From positions 2,519,026 through 2,583,025 of the forward strand of contig NZ_CP113797.1 in the NCBI RefSeq assembly GCF_026802175.1: a DNA stretch of 64,000 nt, written 5' to 3'. A program made the translations under genes and the position numbers. The notes under the pieces were generated by a model. The model was not told the origin of the DNA. It worked only from the letters and a program-made list of their open reading frames with translations, and made no database searches. The stretch is from Thermocoleostomius sinensis A174 (GTDB lineage: Bacteria; Cyanobacteriota; Cyanobacteriia; Elainellales; Elainellaceae). Positions 57,347 through 64,000 of the stretch are shown here, one piece after another (within the stretch, counting starts at the first letter, position 1; each line of letters opens with the position of its first letter).

Positions 57347-58339
57347 TCATGCTGGTGTTGCCGCAGTGTTGATAGTGATTGAAACAGGTGGTGGATTGAT
57401 CGGTTGTGGTGAAATAATTGATTGAATGGCGGTCGATCGAATGGTATGTTGAATCCGATCGGCTACTTTCTTGCTACGCCAATAGCTGCTGTGAGCATTA
57501 CCACCATTAATTAGCGCCCAGAATGAATGCCGCACTTGCTTAGCAAAGAACTCTAGCAAGCCAGATCCATCAACGAGTTCATCTGTAATTTCAAGTATTG
57601 GGGTTTGCATCAAGCGAGACACGGTTTTTTCCAGTGGCCAGGCGATCGGATCACCAGGATGGGCAAAATTACACCAGGTTAGTTTTTGATCAGGTCCGTA
57701 AGTATTTTCTAATAATGTTTTGAGTCCTGTAGTGATATCGAGCGGACTTTCCGGTTTCACAGTGTGAATGAGATTGAAAATGGGAATCGGAGATCCCATC
57801 GTATGAATGCTAGCCAACCGCATTCCTTGATTGGGATGGTCGCCAATGCCAAAAAACAAATCACGAAACTCTTGAACGGCACTATGCCCCGGTAGCGCTT
57901 CTTCAACTGCCCAGCGCTTTGAAAACAACATATCGAACAGAATTACTGTGCCCCAACTATGGGTGACAAGATGTAAATAATCCCCTAGTTGATAGGATTG
58001 CAACTCTTCTAACGCTTGTTGGGCTAATTGTTCCACCGCTAGTGAGCCAACATGACGACTGATATACAGGGCCGCATCCCCTGAAAACCGTAACAGCTTA
58101 TCCTGACGAAAGTGCTTAAACCAAAAGTGTGACCATTGCGGCGAGGCTTCTACGTCTTGGCGCAGTTCTGCTAAAAAACCTTCAACAATATTAGACCAAT
58201 ACAGCGGAATGAACCTGACTTGAGGAATGGGTTCACTTGTTTGGTTCAAGGCTTGGTGAATGCGATCGATCAACGTTTGGGCGTAATCATGTTTGCGAAC
58301 ATTCACACCATGAATAAATAAAATATGGTGAGTGGGCAT
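57347..58339 (-). CDS. Alpha/beta-hydrolase (lipase-like) protein
   Basis: 330 residues from ATG 58339 (MPTHHILFIHGVNVRKHDYA). HILFIHGVNVR gives the oxyanion-hole region, and LHLVTHSWGTVILFDML holds the nucleophile elbow H-S-W-G-T. An aspartate (HPGDPIAW) and a His later could complete the triad. There is no signal peptide. The type resembles cytoplasmic esterases with a KAP/DUF-like shape; the substrate is unknown. The longer frame to 58405 adds unrelated residues. Confidence 0.75.
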   Translation of the reverse strand: MPTHHILFIHGVNVRKHDYAQTLIDRIHQALNQTSEPIPQVRFIPLYWSNIVEGFLAELRQDVEASPQWSHFWFKHFRQDKLLRFSGDAALYISRHVGSLAVEQLAQQALEELQSYQLGDYLHLVTHSWGTVILFDMLFSKRWAVEEALPGHSAVQEFRDLFFGIGDHPNQGMRLASIHTMGSPIPIFNLIHTVKPESPLDITTGLKTLLENTYGPDQKLTWCNFAHPGDPIAWPLEKTVSRLMQTPILEITDELVDGSGLLEFFAKQVRHSFWALINGGNAHSSYWRSKKVADRIQHTIRSTAIQSIISPQPINPPPVSITINTAATPA

Positions 58340-58665
58340 ACTTCTAGCACCTAACGTTCTACTGCTATTCAAGGGGCAGCGCCACAGTAATGACAGCACC
58401 CTCAAGGGTACTCTTCATAAGAGATAGGGGATTTCCAGGACATTTAAGCCAGCTTTGTCGTTTCTTAATCCGGCTTCAGCCTTTCTTTGTAAACAATTTT
58501 TTGCAAGCATAAATCGCTGCAAAAATTAAAGGATTTTCGATTTCTTCCCTAGTTTTTCTCGACTGATCAATACTGTAGAAATTAACAACTCAAGCGTTCA
58601 GCAGTAACGCATCACAACCTAATTGAGTTTACGCAATTTTCGCTATCCATGAAGGAGCTACAAGA
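58340..58665. other. Intergenic region upstream of the repeat protein
   Basis: About 325 bp, AT-rich, holding the promoters of two divergent genes. GAAGGAG lies 7-13 bases before the repeat-protein start. No further structure is recognised. Confidence 0.35.
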
Positions 58666-58920
58666 ATGAAACGTTTATTCTTTATCGTTTTATCTCTGAT
58701 CACAGTATCTGCTACGGCCACCTCTTCGGCCTTGGCTTTGGGTCAATCGTTTGAAGACGCAAGAGATCAAGTGATTAATCGTTTGGACAATCGATTTGAT
58801 AGTGCACGCGATCAAGTAGTGAACCGTCTAGACGATCGATTTGATAGTGCTCGTGATCAAGTGATTAATCGTTTGGACAATCGGTTTGAAGAGGCAGTCG
58901 ATCGCAACCGTAACCTCTAG
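58666..58920 (+). CDS. Small exported protein with 15-residue tandem repeats
   Basis: 84 residues. Signal peptide MKRLFFIVLSLITVSATATS and a cleavage site near SALALG. The mature part is built from 15-residue repeats: FEDARDQVINRLDNR, FDSARDQVVNRLDDR and FDSARDQVINRLDNR, then FEEAVDRNRNL. The repeats are amphipathic and would form one continuous helix or coiled coil in the periplasm or outside. DNA repeats have a 45-bp period with silent differences, so they are not recent. A GAAGGAG ribosome binding site supports expression. The function is unknown. Confidence 0.75.
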   Translation: MKRLFFIVLSLITVSATATSSALALGQSFEDARDQVINRLDNRFDSARDQVVNRLDDRFDSARDQVINRLDNRFEEAVDRNRNL

Positions 58921-58977
58921 CCTATCTAGTAGTTCGTCCAGTCATGCATATGATTAGGAAAGGTTGATTAGTTAAAC

Positions 58978-59021
58978 TGTGGAGTAACCTTTTACCATCA
59001 CGGACAAAGCGTTACTCCACA
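58978..59021. terminator. Bidirectional terminator hairpin
   Basis: TGTGGAGTAAC (58978-58988) and GTTACTCCACA (59011-59021) are perfect 11-bp complements around a 22-base loop, placed between the convergent repeat-protein and Crp-family genes. Confidence 0.65.
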
Positions 59022-59025
59022 ATTT

Positions 59026-59622
59026 CTACACATCGTTGGTTGAGCAGCAGCGACAACTTGAACCTCGGAGTAAAACCAGACCCTGACCAGAACAATCAAT
59101 GATTCCTTCCCGTTCAAATAGACCCATCAATCGAGTAATAGTTACTCTTGTAGTTCCAATCACATCCGCCAAATCTTGGTGAGTCAGGCGAATCTCGATC
59201 TGTCGTCCTCGATCGCTTTCGCGTCCAAATCGTCTAGCCAGCCATTCCAGCAACTGAAAAAGACGTTGCTGCACTTGCCCATTGCGGATTCGCAGCAGTT
59301 CTTCCATCTGTTGAATATGGGACAGCAATACATGGGTCAACGATTGACATTGCTCGGGGACAATTGCGATTGCTTTCACATCGGTCAAGCACTCAATTTG
59401 ATAGGGTTGAATTCTAGAAATTAATGGCCCGACTACATCTTGCGCCCCCCAAAATCCCAATGGAACAATGGAGCCATCTTCTGTCAATGTCAGCGTGCGA
59501 ACTGCGCCAGATTCAATCTGCCATAACATTTTTTCATGGGAAGGCAAACAGTCGCGTCGTTTGAACACTTGCAAAGACGCAGTACCGGATGGAGAACATT
59601 CCAGTGTTAAGTGGCTCATCAT
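59026..59622 (-). CDS. Crp/Fnr-family transcriptional regulator
   Basis: 198 residues. The N-terminal half is a cNMP-binding-like beta domain (WQIESGAVRTLTLTEDGSIV, LGFWGAQDVVGPL), then a long dimerisation helix and the C-terminal winged helix: LTHQDLADVIGTTRVTITRL and MGLFEREGIID. The usual nucleotide-binding RxS residues are not obvious, so the effector may differ or be absent. The C-terminal tail is Cys-rich (GSSCRCCSTNDV). Targets are unknown. It is convergent with the exported repeat-protein gene. Confidence 0.88.
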   Translation of the reverse strand: MMSHLTLECSPSGTASLQVFKRRDCLPSHEKMLWQIESGAVRTLTLTEDGSIVPLGFWGAQDVVGPLISRIQPYQIECLTDVKAIAIVPEQCQSLTHVLLSHIQQMEELLRIRNGQVQQRLFQLLEWLARRFGRESDRGRQIEIRLTHQDLADVIGTTRVTITRLMGLFEREGIIDCSGQGLVLLRGSSCRCCSTNDV

Positions 59623-60191
59623 GATAGATACAAGAAAGATTGGACTTGGAACTAGAACATTGAAATTAGCTGAAGAGACTAAGTTACAACAGATTGTTGT
59701 CGGCGTTGACCAAGTGAATCGCTACGGTCGTCCAAGTTGGGCATTTCATGTCGGCACTTCAAGCAGTACCAGTACACTCCACTGGGGCGGATATGTCGAA
59801 GCAAGTTTCCAGAGCAACAAGGACAATCTGGCATCATCGTCTATCACTACGTTGGAGTGGAATGGTTGATTTGACAAACCGATCGGTGTGCATAACGTTG
59901 CACAGCACGGTTACGGTTTGCACTCCATGAACAGCATATCGAAGTTAGCAGCTTATTGCAAATTTATTGCAACAACAAACAAATGGTTATCATTGTTCAT
60001 CGGCGCTATTGGCCAGTATTTCATGTGTGTCATCGGCTTCAAGCTCTAGGGCGGTAGGTTAGTGTTACCCTCATTAAAACGAGTTGATGCCCTTGATTAT
60101 TGCATCGAGTAAGAAACCAGATGAATAGTTTGGGCGATCGGGTAAAAATGGGGGTTGAGAAATAAGGCCGCTATCAGGTAAGGGGTAGCCA
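59623..60191. other. Intergenic region without a supported gene
   Basis: About 570 bp upstream of the Crp-family gene. An 82-codon plus-strand frame begins at 59621, overlapping the start codon of the divergent Crp gene, and has no recognisable similarity or ribosome binding site; I do not accept it. No RNA or repeat is seen. Confidence 0.4.
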
Positions 60192-61601
60192 TTAGCCACC
60201 TTGTTGTCCCGGTTGCAACACATCCCGAGCCGAAAGTCCGTCTCCTTGAGATCCAAAAAACCAAAGTACAGCAGCAGCTTCGGCACGTGTCACAGGTTTA
60301 TCTGGTTGAAATAGAGTAGTATAGCCAAAGGCGCGGCGGATGTTGGACAAATCGCTATTTTGAAAATCCGCTAGGATGGCTCGCAGTGCCCTCGGGTCAA
60401 TTTGTGCAGTGTCTTGAAAACCCCAAGTTTGTTGAACGGCTTCAATCGTAGCGTTTGGCAGGGCCTTGCGAAGATCGACAGGCACTTTCCACAGCATCAG
60501 TTCCTCCCGCGTTAGGGGTGCATCGGGTCGAAATGTCACTGCTGTTGCATCCCCCGACAGCGAACTTGGGATCAATCCAGCATTTGCCAACCCTTGAATT
60601 TCGCCAAAATCTGGATCGGACACAGGCACATCTTGAAAGGCGGGTTGATCGCTGCTTACTCCCAACCGAATGCGCCGAGCGGGTTGATTGGCGTAAATCA
60701 AATTGTTTGCCGTCACTAACCAACGGGCATATTCGCGTCGAGTGATGGTGGTATTGGGAGAAAACTCGGTGGTACTGCCCGTTGCCTGCACGCGCAGCGC
60801 TCCTAATTTTGCCAGATCAGCAATGTAGGGTTGCAGTTCAGTGGGAGCTTGATTCAGATCGGTGAACTCCGGAGCCGTGAGTGTGCTGGAAGGTGAGCCA
60901 CTGGCAGAGCGGTTATTCTCGCCCCGTTGAGTTTGTTCATTAGGTACGGACGTTCCCTCACCAGACTCAGCCGGTGAAACCTGTGCCGTTGTTTGGTTAT
61001 TGATGAATTGATAGTCGATCGTAAACTCAGTCGTATTTTCAGCAGTAGTTTCGGTTGAATTTACGTCTGGGTCGATCGCCACCGTTACCCGCAGTCCATC
61101 GCGTTCTGCCACGATCGGAGCGGAGATAGAGGTTGCACTAGACCCCGCAACGGTCGTAGACGCATTCGGAGAGGCCGTCGGAGCAGGCGTTGTCGTGTTG
61201 TTTGGTTCTTCAGAGGAGCGATCGAGTTGCCAACCATCTCGATTAAAAGCATCGCGGTAAAATTGTGCAATCTCCTCAGCCGGATCTGGTGTTGCCCACC
61301 GCGTGCGAGTCACCCCGGTCGCACCGCTGGACAAATCTGCCACCTCCGCCTGGGTAACTGACAACAATTCAGCATTGGTATAGCGCGGAATCTCGGCTGG
61401 AAAATCTGCTGGCAGCGCTGTCACGGCATCATTCTCTGCCGCAGCGGTCGAGCCAGGCGTCCCAAACACAGATCCATTTTCCAGGCTAGGATCACCAGCC
61501 AGCGATCGTTCCAAGTTACTGGCCCAGGGGCTGTTCGCACAAGCGGGCAACAGGAAGCCAATAGCCATCAAGACAAGAATCGACTTTTTAGCAAACACCA
61601 C
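60192..61601 (-). CDS. SLH-domain lipoprotein
   Basis: 469 residues. The lipobox LLPAC with Cys21 is preceded by a hydrophobic signal. A DUF-like region (about 60-215) includes FPAEIPRYTNAELLS, WATPDPAEEIAQFYRDAFNR and VTVAIDPD; a Ser/Thr/Pro/Asn-rich linker follows (about 215-275). S-layer-homology repeats make up the C-terminus (AKLGALRVQATGSTTEFSPN..TRREYARWLVTAN, FQDVPVSDPDFGEIQGLANA, FRPDAPLTREELMLWK, FQPDKPVTRAEAAAVLWF). SLH repeats bind peptidoglycan polymers, so it should tether the outer membrane to the wall. Confidence 0.88.
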   Translation of the reverse strand: MVFAKKSILVLMAIGFLLPACANSPWASNLERSLAGDPSLENGSVFGTPGSTAAAENDAVTALPADFPAEIPRYTNAELLSVTQAEVADLSSGATGVTRTRWATPDPAEEIAQFYRDAFNRDGWQLDRSSEEPNNTTTPAPTASPNASTTVAGSSATSISAPIVAERDGLRVTVAIDPDVNSTETTAENTTEFTIDYQFINNQTTAQVSPAESGEGTSVPNEQTQRGENNRSASGSPSSTLTAPEFTDLNQAPTELQPYIADLAKLGALRVQATGSTTEFSPNTTITRREYARWLVTANNLIYANQPARRIRLGVSSDQPAFQDVPVSDPDFGEIQGLANAGLIPSSLSGDATAVTFRPDAPLTREELMLWKVPVDLRKALPNATIEAVQQTWGFQDTAQIDPRALRAILADFQNSDLSNIRRAFGYTTLFQPDKPVTRAEAAAVLWFFGSQGDGLSARDVLQPGQQGG

Positions 61602-61748
61602 GGCCTCAGTCCAGTTGAAGAAAATATAAGCTACTTTCTACGCTAGCGCACCGCTGGAAGAAAGGATAAAGGATAAGGGAAGTCGTAGGTTATGGGTAGG
61701 GGGGTAACTGAGTCTCTCCTCGCTTCCTCACTCCTCAACGCCGAACTC

Positions 61749-62678
61749 TTACTGCGGAGTCGGTTGTTCGACTGGAGCCGTTGGAGCCGCATCTTGGCTA
61801 GAGGGGGGAGGGGGAGAAAGAGGGGATTGATTTAACCGAGCCAGAGTCTCTCGAATACGTGGCTGCGAGAGAAACGTTTCCGCTTCAGACAGCAATTGCT
61901 CACCCCAGAGGTTATCTTCGAGGAATTGCAAATCGCCATAGCGGGCGTCCGTTCGCAGTGCCGCCTCTCCTTGTGCCAACCCTTCTTCGGTCTGACCTTG
62001 ACTGTAGAGAACAACCGCGATCGCCATCTGTGGCTCTGCTTGTGTATTGTCGATTGCTAGCGCTTCCTGCCAGCGTTCGAGCGCGCCAGCCACATCTCCT
62101 TGTTCGTATAACACCAAGCCAATGTTGTTAACAGCCGGCCAAAATTGCGGATCGAGGTCCATAGCCTTTTGATATTCAGCAATGGCCTTGTCGTATTGTT
62201 CTAGCTTATAGAAGGCGTTCCCTAAATCAAACAAAGCACCCACGTTATCGGGCTTCAGCCGCAAGCCTGCCTGAATATACTGCACGGCCGAGTCATAGTT
62301 TCCCTTTTGAAAATAAGCCGTCCCCAGTGCAAACAACACCGCTGAATTGCTGCGATCGAGCGATCGAGCTTTTAACAAGGCTTCAATAGCAGGATCGGTT
62401 TCGCCTAGCTGTAGCTGCAAACTCCCCAACAAGGCCCACACGTCAGCATTATCAGGCAGTAACTGAGAGGCAAGCTGTGCTCTTGTGAGCGCCAATCCAT
62501 ATTGCTGGAACTGAGCTAACTGTGCCGCTTCTTGGGCTAGGCTCAATCCCTGTTGTTCCAACTGCTCAGCGTCTAACTGGGGGAGGTAGGGAACCAACGC
62601 TTGAGCATTGACCGGTTGAGTCAGGCTCCACAGGCTAGTCGCTATTAAAAGGAAAAGGAAAGAAGTTCGCTTGGGCAC
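61749..62678 (-). CDS. Exported tetratricopeptide-repeat protein
   Basis: 309 residues. Signal peptide MPKRTSFLFLLIATSLWSLT, with probable cleavage after NAQA. About six TPRs span residues 45-260, for example DNADVWALLGSLQLQLGETD, SNSAVLFALGTAYFQKGNYD, DNVGALFDLGNAFYKLEQYD and QFWPAVNNIGLVLYEQGDVA. A Pro/Ser-rich tail (PLSPPPPSSQDAAPTAPVEQ) follows. It is a periplasmic scaffold of unknown partner. It lies upstream of the SLH gene on the same strand, 147 bp apart. Confidence 0.88.
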   Translation of the reverse strand: MPKRTSFLFLLIATSLWSLTQPVNAQALVPYLPQLDAEQLEQQGLSLAQEAAQLAQFQQYGLALTRAQLASQLLPDNADVWALLGSLQLQLGETDPAIEALLKARSLDRSNSAVLFALGTAYFQKGNYDSAVQYIQAGLRLKPDNVGALFDLGNAFYKLEQYDKAIAEYQKAMDLDPQFWPAVNNIGLVLYEQGDVAGALERWQEALAIDNTQAEPQMAIAVVLYSQGQTEEGLAQGEAALRTDARYGDLQFLEDNLWGEQLLSEAETFLSQPRIRETLARLNQSPLSPPPPSSQDAAPTAPVEQPTPQ

Positions 62679-63027
62679 AGTCCTTTACCAACAACAAATA
62701 CGGGGTTTCCTCAGCTAGCTTAAATCATTTGCATTCTATCGTTGCAAAAATCTTTGGAATTCAGCGGAATTCCGATCGTTTGATTTCTATCTAAGTGACT
62801 GTGTCGCTTGTGTTGCAATTCTAGCTAGAAGGAAGCTTTCGTTATCTACCAATGTGTACCTGTCAACTTCAGTGTAAAACCTGGCTTCACTTCCTCAAGC
62901 GCTGGAATTTTGTTTACCCTTGATAAGATAGGCGATCGCGGTCTATCTGGTAGTCTTATGCCTGTAGCCTCAGCCTACGGGTTAGAACGATTCGTCTAAA
63001 TTCCATCAGTAAATTGGGGAGATCCTG
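62679..63027. other. Divergent promoter region
   Basis: 349 bp between the TPR gene and the rightmost gene. It is AT-rich; GGGGAGATCCTG just before 63028 is the ribosome binding site of the plus-strand gene. Nothing else is recognised. Confidence 0.4.
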
Positions 63028-64000
63028 ATGAAGCGCAACAAGCTGGAAGTCTTCTCGTGGTTCCAAAGCAGTCTTTTGCTGTCTGTGTTGTTGGGGATAG
63101 CCAGCATTGAAGCCCCCCCAACGTTCGCGATTGAGCCAAATCCGGGAACTGAGCAAACCGGGGCGCAAACGCTGATTGCGCAAACGGGATCACCCAGCGG
63201 TGCTTTGTCTCCAGCAGAACAAGAAGAATTGGCCCGGCTGCGGGAATTAAACCGAACCACCACCTTGTTTAACATCATGCTGGGCGTGCTGGGCTTGTTG
63301 CTGCTGACGGCGATTGTAGGACTCTATTTGCTGCGGCGATCGGTGATTCGAGAAGTGACGGCAATTGTACAGGCTCACTTGAAGGAACTTGGCAACCTAG
63401 AAGGTGAAATTGTTCATGCCAAAGCAGAAGTGAAAAAGCTGCTTCAGGAGTATGAAGATTACGCGGCTGAACTGGGAGATGATGCCGATCGGTTTCAGCA
63501 AGACATCGAGGCAAACCGCGAGAATTTGGCGCAACTGGTGACAGACATTGCCAAGCGCAAACAAGACACGGCGATAGAACTAGAAACGCAACTGACGGCA
63601 GCTAAGCAACGGCTAGATACGTTGGAATCAGAGTTTACTGCCAAACTTTCGGAACTGCGTCTGCTGACAGAAACGCGCCAAGCTGAAACGCTGCAAACCT
63701 TAGCGGATTCAGAAGCGGTGTTTTACGATCGCCTCACGGAACTACAAACCAGCACACAACAGCAGAAAGAGCAAACCTTCGATCGGCTCCAGCAACTTGA
63801 AGCAGAACTATCTCCCTATCTTGCTGAATTGCAGCAAGCTGCCCAAACCGAGCTTCAGCAGCATCAACAGACAATTGGGGAACAGTTTAGACGCCTCGAA
63901 GCAGAATTTGATACACAGTTGACCCAATTCCGCACCGAGGCCAATCGTAAGCGCGAGGAGGTATTTGAAGGGCTAGAGCGGCTACGGGTGGAACTGACGG
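63028..64000 (+). CDS. Membrane-anchored coiled-coil protein (cut by window edge)
   Basis: 324 codons are visible from ATG 63028 and the frame is still open at the right edge. It begins with a signal-like hydrophobic run (SSLLLSVLLGIASIEAPPTF) and has a membrane helix near residues 80-100 (NIMLGVLGLLLLTAIVGLYL, then LLRRS). From about residue 105 on it is almost all charged coiled coil: VREVTAIVQAHLKELGNLEG-like heptads, repeated QQKEQTFDRLQQLEAELSP. It resembles cyanobacterial coiled-coil proteins that end in TPRs, but the end is outside the window. The function is unknown. Confidence 0.75.
   Translation, partial: MKRNKLEVFSWFQSSLLLSVLLGIASIEAPPTFAIEPNPGTEQTGAQTLIAQTGSPSGALSPAEQEELARLRELNRTTTLFNIMLGVLGLLLLTAIVGLYLLRRSVIREVTAIVQAHLKELGNLEGEIVHAKAEVKKLLQEYEDYAAELGDDADRFQQDIEANRENLAQLVTDIAKRKQDTAIELETQLTAAKQRLDTLESEFTAKLSELRLLTETRQAETLQTLADSEAVFYDRLTELQTSTQQQKEQTFDRLQQLEAELSPYLAELQQAAQTELQQHQQTIGEQFRRLEAEFDTQLTQFRTEANRKREEVFEGLERLRVELT

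Noticed and set aside
59621-59869. 82-codon plus-strand frame
   Set aside because: Its start overlaps the start codon of the divergent Crp-family gene and nothing supports translation.
1-64000. CRISPR arrays, rRNA genes, further tRNAs
   Set aside because: No regularly spaced direct repeats of 25-40 bp, no rRNA sequence and no second cloverleaf were noticed.

Overview
The window is cyanobacterial chromosome, probably from a filamentous species. GCGATCGC-type (HIP1) palindromes occur throughout. The genes include ycf3 (photosystem I assembly), crtW and a CruE/CrtU-like carotenoid enzyme, a valyl-tRNA synthetase with a thylakoid-anchoring CAAD-type insertion, an AMIN-domain TonB receptor, and a fraC-fraD-fraE-like septal-junction operon, which points to a multicellular (filamentous) habit. 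I cannot name the genus.

Positions 1-11300 are a plastic accessory region with many broken genes. The left edge carries the 5' part of a SNF2-type helicase that I read as DrmD of a class 1 DISARM defence system, transcribed out of the window. To its right lie a small gene disrupted by an exact 23-bp tandem duplication, decayed plasmid-like genes, and a truncated fatty-acyl-AMP ligase. Next comes an intact iron/siderophore uptake unit: an AraC/PchR-type regulator, 21-bp direct repeats, a candidate Fur box, a TonB receptor and a FecB-like lipoprotein. Beyond it are two converging genes that have both lost their 3' ends at one deletion scar (a sucrase/ferredoxin-like protein and an ABC exporter), and a decayed penicillin-amidase/AHL-acylase-like gene. 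I infer that a larger siderophore or lipopeptide locus was here and has lost its biosynthesis and export parts.

Positions 11400-31000 are mainly core genes: tRNA-Ser(GGA), a [2Fe-2S] ferredoxin, an SNase-like lipoprotein, an NmrA-type oxidoreductase, a DCC protein, a KefB-type antiporter, crtW, an ABC-2 transporter pair, a Rieske-containing CruE/CrtU-like enzyme, argC, ribBA, a Trypco1 protein, an amidase and a kinase-WD40 protein. Between the antiporter and crtW lies an AT-rich stretch (16921-17703) with helically spaced GTCT motifs on the left and the opposite orientation on the right, bounded by TGTCTT and AAGACA. It looks like the two ends of an internally deleted transposon.

Positions 31000-64000 hold a Ca2+-type P-ATPase, an MSMEG_0569-type flavoprotein, a diguanylate cyclase, a broken ABC ATPase, a hydroxyacid dehydrogenase, a UvrD-like helicase, ycf3, gatC, the fra operon on the minus strand, a duplicated CobO/BtuR-type protein, a glycosyltransferase, valS, prmA, an M23 peptidase, a lipase-like hydrolase, a small exported 15-residue-repeat protein, a Crp-family regulator, an SLH lipoprotein, a TPR protein and, cut by the right edge, a membrane-anchored coiled-coil protein.

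All calls rest on reading translations and motifs by eye; no database search was run.
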